From Pseudomonas proteolytica (lineage in GTDB: Bacteria; Pseudomonadota; Gammaproteobacteria; Pseudomonadales; Pseudomonadaceae), in NCBI RefSeq assembly GCF_007858275.1, contig NZ_VFEV01000017.1, forward strand, positions 1 to 64,000: a DNA stretch of 64,000 nt, written 5' to 3'. Numbering within the stretch: position 1 is the stretch's first letter; every line of letters begins with the position of its first letter. The translations under genes were made by a program, and so were the position numbers. Of this stretch, positions 26,796 to 35,910 are shown in pieces. Below the pieces are notes generated by a model, which saw nothing but the letters and a program-made list of their open reading frames with translations, was not told where the DNA came from and made no database searches.

Positions 26796-27752
26796 ATGCG
26801 CGCACTCGCCGCCTTGAGCCGTTTCGTCGGCAATACTTTCGCCTACTGGGTGCTGATCTTTGCCGTGGTCGCGTTCCTTCAGCCCAGTTGGTTCATCGGC
26901 CTGAAAAGCGCCATTGTGCCGCTGCTGGGCCTGGTGATGTTTGGCATGGGGTTGACCCTCAAACTTGAAGATTTCGCCGAGGTTGCTCGCCATCCATGGC
27001 GCGTAGCCCTGGGCGTGGTCGCGCACTTTGTGATCATGCCCGGTGTGGCCTGGTTGCTGTGCCAGGCCTTCCACCTGCCACCGGAAATCGCCGTCGGCGT
27101 GATCCTGGTCGGTTGCTGCCCAAGCGGCACCTCGTCCAACGTGATGACCTGGCTGGCCCGGGGCGACCTCGCATTGTCGGTGGCCATCGCCGCCGTCACC
27201 ACCCTCCTCGCCCCGCTGCTGACCCCGGCGCTGATCTGGCTGCTGGCTTCCGCGTGGCTGCCGGTATCGTTCATGGAGTTGTTCTGGTCGATCCTGCAAG
27301 TGGTGCTGCTGCCCATTGTCCTCGGGGTATTGGCGCAACGCTTACTGGGTGATCGCGTACGGCATGCCGTCGAAGTATTACCGCTGGTATCGGTGGTCAG
27401 CATCGTGATTATTGTCGCGGCCGTGGTCGCGGCGAGCCAGGCGAAGATTGCCGAATCGGGCCTGCTGATCATGGCGGTGGTGATGCTGCACAACAGCTTC
27501 GGCTATTTGCTCGGTTACTTCACCGGCCGCGTGTTCAAGCTGCCACTGGCCCAACGTAAGTCGCTGGCGCTGGAAGTAGGCATGCAGAACTCAGGGCTGG
27601 GTGCCGCACTGGCCAGTGCGCACTTCTCGCCGCTGGCGGCGGTGCCGAGTGCGCTGTTCAGCGTCTGGCACAATATTTCCGGGGCGTTGTTGTCGACGTA
27701 TTTCCGCCGGATGAGCGAGAAAGAAGACCGCAAGGCCCTCGCCGAAACTTGA
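26796..27752 (+). CDS. Bile acid:sodium symporter (BASS) family transporter
   Basis: I choose ATG 26796 because AAGGA lies nine bases upstream. The 318-residue protein has about nine to ten membrane helices and the BASS family segments [12 protein letters not shown] (early) and [36 protein letters not shown] (middle), the sodium and substrate crossover region. Bacterial members move organic acids such as pantoate precursors (PanS). Which anion is carried here is unknown. The next gene is the riboswitch-controlled exporter, 106 bases on, but with its own leader. Confidence 0.88.
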   Translation: MRALAALSRFVGNTFAYWVLIFAVVAFLQPSWFIGLKSAIVPLLGLVMFGMGLTLKLEDFAEVARHPWRVALGVVAHFVIMPGVAWLLCQAFHLPPEIAVGVILVGCCPSGTSSNVMTWLARGDLALSVAIAAVTTLLAPLLTPALIWLLASAWLPVSFMELFWSILQVVLLPIVLGVLAQRLLGDRVRHAVEVLPLVSVVSIVIIVAAVVAASQAKIAESGLLIMAVVMLHNSFGYLLGYFTGRVFKLPLAQRKSLALEVGMQNSGLGAALASAHFSPLAAVPSALFSVWHNISGALLSTYFRRMSEKEDRKALAET

Positions 27753-27786
27753 TCGGATGCTGGCTTTTCGGCACTCTACGAACCTT

Positions 27787-27842
27787 CGCGGGGACGACCC
27801 CGCGACTCGTTCGAGCATTCAATCCGGGGACGACCCCACTTC
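27787..27842 (+). promoter_or_regulatory. Guanidine-II (mini-ykkC) riboswitch
   Basis: Two hairpins with ACGA tetraloops stand in tandem: CGCGGGG-ACGA-CCCCGCG at 27787-27804 and GGGG-ACGA-CCCC at 27826-27837, 21 bases apart, with the ribosome site AAAAGGAAGG (27844-27853) just after. Paired stem-loops with ACGR loops directly before a ribosome site are the defining features of mini-ykkC, which binds guanidinium and exposes the ribosome site. The gene controlled is a SugE/Gdx exporter, the known partner. Confidence 0.92.
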
Positions 27843-27858
27843 TAAAAGGAAGGTCTTT

Positions 27859-28173
27859 ATGTCCTGGGTCATTCTGTTTTTCGCCGGGCTGTTTGAAGTT
27901 GGCTGGGCTGTCGGCCTGAAATACACCGACGGTTTCAGCAAGCCGCTGCCTACCGCCCTGACGATTGCCGCCATGGCCGTCAGCCTCGGCCTGCTGGGGC
28001 TGGCCATGAAGGAGCTGCCGCTGGGCACCGCCTATGCCATCTGGACCGGTGTCGGCGCCGTGGGCACGGTGATCGCCGGGATTATCCTGTTTGGCGAGTC
28101 CATGGCGCTGTTTCGGCTGGCCAGCGTAGCGCTGATCATTGCCGGGCTGATTGGTCTCAAGATCAGCGCCTGA
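27859..28173 (+). CDS. gdx: Small multidrug resistance protein, guanidinium exporter (SugE/Gdx)
   Basis: The 104-residue protein has four membrane helices and the SMR family pattern: the essential Glu in [19 protein letters not shown] (Glu13), [20 protein letters not shown] in helix 3 and GLIGLKISA at the C-terminus. The W-A-x-x-L-K-Y pattern and early glutamate are those of the SugE/Gdx branch, which exports guanidinium in exchange for protons as an antiparallel dimer. The guanidine-II riboswitch directly upstream supports that function over general quaternary ammonium resistance. The start is set by AAGGAAGG. Confidence 0.94.
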   Translation: MSWVILFFAGLFEVGWAVGLKYTDGFSKPLPTALTIAAMAVSLGLLGLAMKELPLGTAYAIWTGVGAVGTVIAGIILFGESMALFRLASVALIIAGLIGLKISA

Positions 28174-28180
28174 TGCTGTT

Positions 28181-28246
28181 GTAGGAGCCGGCTTGCCGGC
28201 GATGAGGCTCTTTTTGCGGACGCCATCGCCGGCAAGCCGGGCTCCT
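28181..28246. repeat. Short REP doublet overlapping a stop codon
   Basis: Inverted copies GTAGGAGCCGGCTTGCCGGCGATG... and ...CATCGCCGGCAAGCCGGGCTCCT with only about 18 bases between them. Its last bases overlap the stop codon of the minus-strand gene ending at 28245. Confidence 0.82.
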
Positions 28247-30119
28247 AAAGGGTGGTGCCACGCAATGCCAGCACTTGTTCCTGCAAGGCTTCTGGCGTCG
28301 CCTGCTCCACCGCCAACGGCGGCCCCGCCACCAACGTCACCCGCGACCAGATCCGGTGAAAGATGCCCTTGTTCGGATCGCGGCTGAAAAAGCTCCCCCA
28401 CAACCCCTGCAACGCCATGGGAATCACCGGCACCGGGGTTTCCTCAAGAATCCGCGTCACCCCACTTTTGAACTCGTTGATCTCACCGTCGGCGGTCAAT
28501 TTGCCTTCCGGGAAGATACACACCAGCTCCCCGTCCTTCAGATATTGGTTGATACGCTGGAAGGCCTTTTCGTAGATCTCCAGGTCTTCATGGCGCCCGG
28601 CAATCGGAATCGTCCCCGCCGTGCGGAAGATAAAGTTGAGCACCGGCAAACGGTAGATCTTGTAATACATCACAAAACGAATCGGCCGACGCACCGCCCC
28701 ACCAATCAGCAATGCATCGACAAACGACACATGGTTGCACACCAGCAACGCCGCGCCTTCGTCCGGGATGTGTTGCAGGCCGCGATGCTGCACGCGGTAC
28801 ATGGAGTGGCCGAGCAGCCAGATCATGAAGCGCATGGTGAACTCGGGCACGATCCTGAAGATGTAGGTGTTGACCGCAATGTTAAGCAGTGACACCACCA
28901 GGAACAGCTCGGGGATCGACAGCTTTGCCACACTCAGCAGCAGGATGGTGACAATCGCCGAGACCACCATGAACAACGCATTGAGAATATTGTTGGCGGC
29001 AATCACCCGCGCCCGCTCGTTCTCGGCGGTGCGCGACTGGATCAAGGCGTACAGCGGCACGATATAGAAACCGCCAAACACCCCCAGGCCGAGGATATCG
29101 ATCAACACCCACCAGGCCTGGCTGTAACCCAGGACAGCCAGCCAATCGTTGGCTTGGACGTTCTGCGGGAAGCCGCCGGAATGCCACCACAACAACAGGC
29201 CAAACACTGTCAGGCCAAACGACCCGAAGGGCACCAGGCCGATTTCCACCTTACGCCCGGAGAGTTTTTCACAGAGCATCGAGCCCAACGCGATACCGAC
29301 CGAGAACACCGTGAGGATCAGGGTCACCACTGTCTCATCGCCATACAGCCACTCTTTGGCGTAGGCCGGGATTTGCGTGAGGTAAATCGCCCCGACAAAC
29401 CAGAACCACGAGTTGCCGACAATCGAGCGCGACACGGCCGGCGTTTGTCCCAGGCCCAGGCGCAAGGTGGCCCAGGATTGACTGAAGATGTTCCAGTCCA
29501 GGCGCATCTCGGGGCTCGATGCCGCAGCGCGAGGGATGCCGCGGCTGGCCAGGTAACCCAGCACCGCAATCGCGACAATGGCGGTGGACACCACAGGCGC
29601 GTAGTCGGTTGAGGACATCATGACCCCGGCGCCGATGGTCCCGGCGAGAATGGCCAGAAACGTGCCCATCTCCACCAGGCCATTACCGCCGACCAATTCC
29701 TCTTCGTGCAAGGCTTGCGGCATGATCGAGTACTTCACCGGGCCAAACAGCGCTGAATGGGTGCCCATGGCAAACAGCGCCAGCAGCATCAGTTCCAGGT
29801 GGTTGGTCATAAAGCCCACGGCGCCGACGGCCATGATCACGATCTCGCCGATCTTGATCGCGCGAATCAATGCATCCTTGTTGAATTTCTCGCCAAACTG
29901 CCCGGCCAGGGCCGAAAACAGGAAGAACGGCAGGATAAACAACAAGGCGCAGAGGTTGACCCAGATCGAGCGGTCGCCCTCGATCGCCAGCTTGTAGAGA
30001 ATGGCGAGGATCAAAGATTGCTTGAAGATATTGTCGTTGAACGCGCCCAGGGACTGAGTAATGAAGAACGGCAAAAAGCGCCGTTTGCGCAGCAAGGTGA
30101 ATTGCGAGGGGTGGCTCAT
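28245..30119 (-). CDS. Fusion of LplT-like lysophospholipid transporter and PlsC-like acyltransferase
   Basis: The 624-residue protein has an N-terminal major-facilitator part with about 12 helices (residues 1-420; start LPFFITQSLGAFNDNIFKQSL is the LplT signature) and a C-terminal glycerolipid acyltransferase domain (about 440-624). The acyltransferase motifs are present: NHVSFVD with His463 and Asp468, and FPEGKLTADG. The E. coli Aas/LplT pair flips lysophospholipid inward and re-acylates it; here both steps are in one chain, without the acyl-ACP synthetase domain of Aas. It should repair phospholipids in the inner membrane. Confidence 0.9.
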   Translation of the reverse strand: MSHPSQFTLLRKRRFLPFFITQSLGAFNDNIFKQSLILAILYKLAIEGDRSIWVNLCALLFILPFFLFSALAGQFGEKFNKDALIRAIKIGEIVIMAVGAVGFMTNHLELMLLALFAMGTHSALFGPVKYSIMPQALHEEELVGGNGLVEMGTFLAILAGTIGAGVMMSSTDYAPVVSTAIVAIAVLGYLASRGIPRAAASSPEMRLDWNIFSQSWATLRLGLGQTPAVSRSIVGNSWFWFVGAIYLTQIPAYAKEWLYGDETVVTLILTVFSVGIALGSMLCEKLSGRKVEIGLVPFGSFGLTVFGLLLWWHSGGFPQNVQANDWLAVLGYSQAWWVLIDILGLGVFGGFYIVPLYALIQSRTAENERARVIAANNILNALFMVVSAIVTILLLSVAKLSIPELFLVVSLLNIAVNTYIFRIVPEFTMRFMIWLLGHSMYRVQHRGLQHIPDEGAALLVCNHVSFVDALLIGGAVRRPIRFVMYYKIYRLPVLNFIFRTAGTIPIAGRHEDLEIYEKAFQRINQYLKDGELVCIFPEGKLTADGEINEFKSGVTRILEETPVPVIPMALQGLWGSFFSRDPNKGIFHRIWSRVTLVAGPPLAVEQATPEALQEQVLALRGTTL

Positions 30120-30185
30120 CGTCCGTGTTCCTGGTGGCCTGAAGGCTTTATTGATTTTTCAGGCCACGACTTTACCTAATCCCGC

Positions 30186-31340
30186 TTACTTATTCCCCAA
30201 TCCTGCAATACACGGTGAAACAAACAGCTCGCCTTTATAGGCACCCTGCACGGTGCGCTTGCCGACAACCAGCCACATCAGGGCCAGGGCGGCGACCAGC
30301 ACGCTGCCGGTCACGCTGAAAAATGCCAGGTGCAAGGTACTGCCCAGTTTCAAGGTAGTCAGGGCATACACCCCCAACGGGAAGGTAAAGCCCCACCAGC
30401 CCAGGTTGAATGGAATACCGGCGCGCAGGTAACGCAGGGTGATCAGCACCGCGATCAACATCCACCACAAGCCCAGGCCCCACAGGGTGATACCGGCCAC
30501 CAGCCCCAGGCCTTCGGCAATCGCGCCGATACCGGCAAACCCATTGGCGGCGAAAATCGCCGGCGCATCGTTGCCCAGCAACAACATACCCAGGGCGCCG
30601 GTGCCGATCGGGCCAAGGGCCAGCCAGCTCGATGCAGCCATATTGGCGTGGGGCAGTTTATGCAGGGCCATGCGCAGCATCAGGATCGTCAGAATGCTGA
30701 ATGCAACCGGTAGGGAAAATGCCCAGAGCACGTAGCTGGTCACCAGCATCACCAGTTGCGAATGGGCGTCGGCGAGGTGCGGCGCCAGCAGGCCACCACT
30801 AGCGGCGGCGACTTCGGCAGCCACCACCGGCAGCAGCCAGACAGCCGTCATCTGGTCGATGCTGTGCTCCTGACGGGTAAACATCATGAACGGGATCAAC
30901 ACCCCGCACGCCAGGGCCATCGCCACGTCTATCCACCACAGGGCTTCGGCCAATTGCACCACGCCCTCGCCCCAGCGCGGCAGGCCAAACAGCAGCAAGC
31001 CGTTGATGATGGTTGCCAGCCCCATGGGAATGGTGCCGAAAAACATCGAGACCGTGGAGTGCCCGAAAATCCGCCGCGCCTCGTCGTAGAACATCACCCA
31101 GCGCGCCGCGTATAAGCCGCTGAACAACACAAACAGGAAAATCGTCAGCAACCACAGCCCTTCGGCGATGGCATAGACGCCCGGCAGTTGCACCGGCAAC
31201 TGCGCCAGGGCCAACGCCAGCACGCCGGTCCCCATGGTGGCGGCGAACCAGTTGGGGGTGAACTGGCGAATCACCTCCCTGGGGCCCGCCAAGTGGCTGA
31301 ACGGTTTGTAACGAGTGGCAATGCTATTGGGGCACGTCAT
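30186..31340 (-). CDS. TDT-family transporter (TehA/sulfite-exporter/C4-dicarboxylate type)
   Basis: The 384-residue protein has about ten membrane helices and the TDT family beginning FTPNWFAATMGTGVLALAL, with the central conserved phenylalanine/glycine-rich helices that form the SLAC/TehA pore. Members export sulfite, tellurite-related anions or malate. It is not closely coupled to its neighbours: 66 bases from the LplT fusion and 92 from the MFS gene, all on the minus strand. The substrate is open. Confidence 0.87.
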   Translation of the reverse strand: MTCPNSIATRYKPFSHLAGPREVIRQFTPNWFAATMGTGVLALALAQLPVQLPGVYAIAEGLWLLTIFLFVLFSGLYAARWVMFYDEARRIFGHSTVSMFFGTIPMGLATIINGLLLFGLPRWGEGVVQLAEALWWIDVAMALACGVLIPFMMFTRQEHSIDQMTAVWLLPVVAAEVAAASGGLLAPHLADAHSQLVMLVTSYVLWAFSLPVAFSILTILMLRMALHKLPHANMAASSWLALGPIGTGALGMLLLGNDAPAIFAANGFAGIGAIAEGLGLVAGITLWGLGLWWMLIAVLITLRYLRAGIPFNLGWWGFTFPLGVYALTTLKLGSTLHLAFFSVTGSVLVAALALMWLVVGKRTVQGAYKGELFVSPCIAGLGNK

Positions 31341-31432
31341 GGTTCAATCCTCTTCCTCGTATGAGGTTGAGCCCATGATAGAAGCGCAGCGAATATCTAT
31401 ATAACGGGTAATATCTCTAACTGTTATCTATT

Positions 31433-32623
31433 TCACCTATATACAGCCTTGGCCGGTGCTTGCTTCATCAAGCCAATCAAGGCCCCTAGCGCCAATACGA
31501 TCAGTACCGCACCGTAGCCGTCGGTGGTAGCGATCAGGCCAAAACTACGGGTCAGGTTGCCCGCCAGCAGGGCCGGCAGGCAAAACGCCAGGTAGCTGAG
31601 AACGTAAAACGCCGACATCAACCCGGCCCGCTCATGGGGCAACGCCAGGGGCACCACACTGCGCACCGCGCCGAGGAAACCCGCGCCAAAACCGCTACCG
31701 GCGACCAGCGTCGCGAGAAAAAACAGTGGCAGGCTGGCGCTGTGGACCGCGCCGAGAATCAGCGCAACACCCGTGGCCAACAGCCCTGCCCCCAGGCGCA
31801 ATACCTTATCTGCCGGGCGATTGCGCAGGCTGAAGATCATCACCGCGCCACTGAGGGTCAACACGGCGACCAGACCGCCACCGATCAGGTTGGAAGTCGA
31901 ACCGGTCGTCGCGCGCACCAGCGACGGTGCCAGTGACAAGTAAAAACCGCCCATCGCCCACACCGCGATATCCACCGGCAGCGACAGCCACAAGGCCCGA
32001 CGCGCCTGGGGCGGCACGTGCAAGGTGGGCCATAGCGAGGCCAGCGCGCCCGGCATGCGGCTGACGCTTTCCGGTAGCTGCCAGACATAGAGGCTCTGCA
32101 CCAGCATCAGCGCAAACAAGGCCCAATAGATCAACTGGGTCGGCAGCGGCGCGAACTCCACCAGCAAACTGCTGCCCATGGCGCCACAAGCCATGCCCAG
32201 CAAGGGCGCAACACTGTTGACCAACGGGCCCTGCTGGCGGTCAGTGTCGAGCAAGGCGGCACCGAGTACGGCGGTAGCCATGCCCGTGGCAAACCCCTGC
32301 AAGGTGCGGGCAGCGATCAGCCAGGCGACACTGTCTGCGTGGATAAACAGCAGCATCGCCAGCATATTCAAGACCAGCGCGGCGAAGATCACGGGTTTGC
32401 GTCCCAGGTGATCCGATAGCGAGCCAACAGTCAGCAACGCTGCCAGCAGGCTCAAGGCATAGACGCCGAAGATCAGGGTCAGGGTGCCGGCGGAAAAATG
32501 CAGGCCTTCCTGGTAAAGGTGATACAACGGCGTCGGCGCACTGGAGGCGGCGAGAAACGTCAGCAGGGTGATCGCCAGGAACACCAGGCTGGAACGGTAA
32601 GAAGTGACGGTGGACATGGGCAC
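31433..32623 (-). CDS. MFS transporter
   Basis: The 396-residue protein has 12 predicted helices and the MFS motif A variant GSLSDHLGRKPV between helices 2 and 3. A second possible start, MSTVTSY, is two codons in. It is divergent from a TetR-family gene over an 84-base region with an inverted repeat, the common layout of an efflux pump and its repressor. The substrate is unknown. Confidence 0.9.
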   Translation of the reverse strand: MPMSTVTSYRSSLVFLAITLLTFLAASSAPTPLYHLYQEGLHFSAGTLTLIFGVYALSLLAALLTVGSLSDHLGRKPVIFAALVLNMLAMLLFIHADSVAWLIAARTLQGFATGMATAVLGAALLDTDRQQGPLVNSVAPLLGMACGAMGSSLLVEFAPLPTQLIYWALFALMLVQSLYVWQLPESVSRMPGALASLWPTLHVPPQARRALWLSLPVDIAVWAMGGFYLSLAPSLVRATTGSTSNLIGGGLVAVLTLSGAVMIFSLRNRPADKVLRLGAGLLATGVALILGAVHSASLPLFFLATLVAGSGFGAGFLGAVRSVVPLALPHERAGLMSAFYVLSYLAFCLPALLAGNLTRSFGLIATTDGYGAVLIVLALGALIGLMKQAPAKAVYR

Positions 32624-32631
32624 GCTCCGCT

Positions 32632-32650
32632 AAAGCTAATATTTTGCTTT
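32632..32650. promoter_or_regulatory. Candidate TetR operator between MFS and TetR genes
   Basis: AAAGC-N9-GCTTT is an inverted repeat in an AT-rich stretch 10 bases from the MFS start. A second AAAGCAAA element is at 32679-32686. Position between a pump and its divergent repressor is the main support. Confidence 0.45.
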
Positions 32651-32707
32651 TGCTGAGTGTGCTACTGCATCGGGCTTAAAGCAAATTCTTTGTGTTAAGG
32701 TTTTGGC

Positions 32708-33253
32708 ATGGCGATAAAAGAAGGCCTCCGCCCGGGGGGCCGTAGTGCCCGGGTACAAGAAACGGTTCATTCGGCGGTGCGCCAGTTGCTACAAGAGCAA
32801 GAGCGCGCCAGCGTGACCGTGCCGCAAATCGCTGCACGTGCCGGGGTCACTCCGTCGACCATTTACCGGCGCTGGGGCGACCTCGCCGCCCTGCTCGCCG
32901 ACGTCGCCTTGGCCCGCATGCGCCCGGACAGCGAGCCGGCCAACACCGGCAACCTGCGCGGCGATCTGCAAGCCTGGGCCGAGCAGTATCTGGACGAGAT
33001 GAGTTCGGAACCGGGGCGCAACATGATGCGCGACGTGCAGTGCAGCCAGACGCCGGGGTATTGCGTGACCATTCTGGGCGGGCAGTTGCAGGTGATCCTG
33101 GATCGTTACCAGGGTAGCGGCCAGGCATTGCCCAGCGTGGATCGGCTGATCAATCTGCTGGCGGCGCCGACGGTGTTTCGGATTCTGTTTGGCGCTGCGC
33201 CGATGCGGGCCGAAGAACTGCATGAACTGATCGAAATCGCCCTGCAGCCCTGA
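32708..33253 (+). CDS. TetR-family transcriptional regulator
   Basis: The 181-residue protein has an N-terminal TetR helix-turn-helix (VTVPQIAARAGVTPSTIYRRWGDLAALLADVA, about residues 37-68) and a C-terminal ligand domain of the kind found in the TetR_C_11 group. It is divergent from the MFS gene and likely represses it until the pump substrate appears. Confidence 0.92.
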   Translation: MAIKEGLRPGGRSARVQETVHSAVRQLLQEQERASVTVPQIAARAGVTPSTIYRRWGDLAALLADVALARMRPDSEPANTGNLRGDLQAWAEQYLDEMSSEPGRNMMRDVQCSQTPGYCVTILGGQLQVILDRYQGSGQALPSVDRLINLLAAPTVFRILFGAAPMRAEELHELIEIALQP

Positions 33254-33286
33254 GCTACACACAAATCCAAATGTGAGAGCAGGTTT

Positions 33287-33376
33287 GTGTAGGAGCGGGC
33301 TTGCCCGCGATAGCGGAGTGTCAGGTTAGATACAGTTGACTGACCCACTGCCATCGCGGGCAAGCCCGCTCCCACA
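33287..33376. repeat. REP doublet (REPIN) between convergent genes
   Basis: Inverted copies TGTAGGAGCGGGCTTGCCCG... and ...CGGGCAAGCCCGCTCCCACA flank a centre containing GTCAGGTTAGATACAG, between the TetR gene and the convergent ABC permease. Confidence 0.87.
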
Positions 33377-33406
33377 CAAGCCAGCCCATACATTTTTAGA
33401 CCTTGC

Positions 33407-34186
33407 TTAGGTACGCATACCACGCCCGCTCACCAGCAACCGCGCGCAGCCGATATACAACACCACCGTCGCCACGATCATGAAGGTGATCGCCACGCTG
33501 ATCTTGATATCCGACACCCCGAGGATCCCGTAGCGAAAGGCATTGACCATATGCAACACCGGGTTGGCCATCGAGACGGTCTGCCAGAACGGCGGCAGCA
33601 AGGTGATCGAATAAAACACCCCGCCCAGGTAGGTCAGCGGGGTCAGCACAAAGGTCGGGATGATCGAAATATCATCGAAGTTGCGCGCAAACACTGCGTT
33701 GATAAAGCCCAGCAGCGAGAAGATCGTCGCCGTCAGCACCACTACCAGGATGGTCACCCCCAGGTGATGCACCTGCAGGTCGGTGAAGAACATCGACAGC
33801 ACCGTCACAATCGCCCCGACCATCAGGCCGCGCAATACGCCGCCCAGGGTGTAGCCGATCAGGATGGTGTGCGGCGAGACCGGCGAGACCATCAGCTCTT
33901 CGATGGAGCGCTGGAACTTGCTGCCAAAGAAACTCGACACCACGTTGCCGTAGGAGTTGGTGATCACCGACATCATGATCAGCCCCGGCACGATGTACTC
34001 CATGTAGGTGAAGCCGCCCATGTCGCCAATCTGCCGGCCGATCAGGTTCCCGAAGATCACGAAGTACAGGACCATGGTGATCGCTGGCGGTAGCAGGGTC
34101 TGCGGCCAGATGCGCATGAAGCGCTTCACTTCGCGGTAGACGATGGTATTGAGCGCTACCAGGTTGGGTTGGAACTCGGAACTCAT
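33407..34186 (-). CDS. ABC-2 type permease (YadH-like)
   Basis: The 259-residue protein has six membrane helices and the ABC-2 family block ARNFDDISIIPTFVLTPLTYLGGVFYSITLLPPFWQ before the last helices, as in E. coli YadH and the NodJ exporters. It overlaps the upstream ATPase gene by four bases (ATGA). The pair forms an exporter of unknown cargo. I recall the same pair as PA2811-PA2812 near fadE in P. aeruginosa. Confidence 0.93.
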   Translation of the reverse strand: MSSEFQPNLVALNTIVYREVKRFMRIWPQTLLPPAITMVLYFVIFGNLIGRQIGDMGGFTYMEYIVPGLIMMSVITNSYGNVVSSFFGSKFQRSIEELMVSPVSPHTILIGYTLGGVLRGLMVGAIVTVLSMFFTDLQVHHLGVTILVVVLTATIFSLLGFINAVFARNFDDISIIPTFVLTPLTYLGGVFYSITLLPPFWQTVSMANPVLHMVNAFRYGILGVSDIKISVAITFMIVATVVLYIGCARLLVSGRGMRT

Positions 34187-35115
34187 ACCGCCACCTTCGC
34201 CAGATTTTTCTCCACCAGGGACACGAACAACTCCTCAAGGCGATTGGTTTTGTTACGCAGGCTCAACACCTCAATATTCTGCAAGGCCAACTGGCTGAAC
34301 AGCGCGGTGATGCCCACAGCTTTATCGACCTGTACTTCCAGGGTATGGCTGTCTACCAGGCGGGTTGGGTAGCCGATCAGTTGCGGCGGCACCGACAGGT
34401 TGTTCTTCAGGTCGAGGAGGAACGTCTCCACATGCAACTGGCCCAGCAGGTTGCGCATGCTGGTGTTTTCGACAATGGTGCCGTGGTCGATGATGCCGAT
34501 GTTGCGGCACAACTGTTCAGCCTCTTCCAGGTAATGGGTGGTGAGGATGATGGTGATGCCTTTCTGGTTCAGTTCGGTGAGGAAGGTCCACATCGAGCGA
34601 CGCAACTCAATGTCCACCCCCGCCGTCGGCTCGTCGAGGATCAGCAGGCGCGGCTCGTGCACTAGGGCACGGGCGATCATCAGGCGCCGCTTCATGCCGC
34701 CGGACAGGGAACGTGATGGCACGTCGCGCTTGTCCCACAACCCCAGTTGGGTCAGGTACTGCTCGGCGCGCTCCTTGGCGACCTTCGGCGGGATGCCGTA
34801 GTAACCGGCCTGGGTCACTACGATATCGAAGGTCTTTTCAAACTGGTTGAAGTTGAACTCCTGGGGTACCACGCCAATGCTGCGCTTGAGGGCAGCCGGG
34901 GATTTGTCCAGGTCGTGACCAAAGATATTCACCGTGCCACTGGTCTTGTTGACCAGGGTCGACAGAATGCCGATGGTGGTGGATTTGCCGGCACCGTTGG
35001 GGCCGAGCAACGCAAAAAAGTCACCTTCAGCGACATCCAGATCGATACCACTCAGGGCCTGGAAACCGTTGCCGTAGGTTTTGGTTAGCTGCCGGATGGA
35101 CAGAGCGGAACTCAT
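34183..35115 (-). CDS. ABC exporter ATP-binding protein (YadG-like)
   Basis: The 310-residue ATPase has Walker A GPNGAGKST, the signature SLSGGMKRRLMIARAL, Walker B LLILDEPTAGVD and the switch histidine in TTHYLEEAE. The C-terminal 80 residues form the usual extension of the YadG/NodI type. It is the first gene of the two-gene exporter operon. Confidence 0.94.
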   Translation of the reverse strand: MSSALSIRQLTKTYGNGFQALSGIDLDVAEGDFFALLGPNGAGKSTTIGILSTLVNKTSGTVNIFGHDLDKSPAALKRSIGVVPQEFNFNQFEKTFDIVVTQAGYYGIPPKVAKERAEQYLTQLGLWDKRDVPSRSLSGGMKRRLMIARALVHEPRLLILDEPTAGVDIELRRSMWTFLTELNQKGITIILTTHYLEEAEQLCRNIGIIDHGTIVENTSMRNLLGQLHVETFLLDLKNNLSVPPQLIGYPTRLVDSHTLEVQVDKAVGITALFSQLALQNIEVLSLRNKTNRLEELFVSLVEKNLAKVAV

Positions 35116-35249
35116 ATCGGATTACGCACCAAGGAAGGGAATAGAAAGAATAGATAAGGGCGCGCCCTACGCAATACAACTGCGGCGCACGGCAAGCATG
35201 GTGCTTGCCCGCGCCGCACAAGTACAGTCACCTGTATTAATAGTCAGTA

Positions 35250-35867
35250 TTAAGTCAACGCGGTCATAACCGCTTTTTGATAGGCCGGGCGTTGCTGCAA
35301 ACGCTGGTACCACGCCTCCAGATGGGGCATCGACGGGCGCTCGATAGGCATCTCGAACCAGGCATAGATAAAGCTGCCCAGGGGAATGTCACCCATGCCG
35401 ATCTCGCTGCCGGACAGGTAGGGCTGCTGGGCCAGGGCCTGGTCCACGGTATTCAACACCTCGATACAGGCCTTGCGCCCGGCATGGATGTTGTCCCAGT
35501 TCTGTTGCTCGGCCGGGGTTCGCAGAATGCCCCAGAACACCGTCTTGAACGGTTCGGCAAAGGTCGAAGTGGTCCAGTCCATCCACTTCTCGGCGCTGGC
35601 TCGCGCCTGCAGATCCGTGGGGTACCAGCTCGATGCCTGTTTGGCGCAGAGGTAACGCACGATGGTGTTGGATTCCCACAACACGAACTCGCCGTCCTCG
35701 ATCATCGGCACCCGGCCATTAGGGTTCAGCGCCCGATATCGCGGCGTATCGACCACACCAAAGGCCCCGCCCGCATCAATTGCCTCATAGTCCAGGCCGA
35801 GTTCCTCGGCGCACCACAGTGCCTTCCTGACGTTTGACGAATTTTTACGACCCCAGATCTTCAGCAT
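35250..35867 (-). CDS. Glutathione S-transferase family protein
   Basis: The 205-residue protein has a thioredoxin-like N-terminal domain (KIWGRKNSSNVRKALWCAEELGLDYE; NGRVPMIEDGEFVLWESNTIVRYL with the cis-Pro and Glu-Ser glutathione contacts) and an all-helical C-terminal domain. It is a cytoplasmic GST of the common bacterial type, perhaps acting on toxic electrophiles. It is monocistronic. Confidence 0.93.
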   Translation of the reverse strand: MLKIWGRKNSSNVRKALWCAEELGLDYEAIDAGGAFGVVDTPRYRALNPNGRVPMIEDGEFVLWESNTIVRYLCAKQASSWYPTDLQARASAEKWMDWTTSTFAEPFKTVFWGILRTPAEQQNWDNIHAGRKACIEVLNTVDQALAQQPYLSGSEIGMGDIPLGSFIYAWFEMPIERPSMPHLEAWYQRLQQRPAYQKAVMTALT

Positions 35868-35910
35868 GACCGCCTCCCAGTGGATGAATGCCGCAGCAGC
35901 ATACGCCGGT

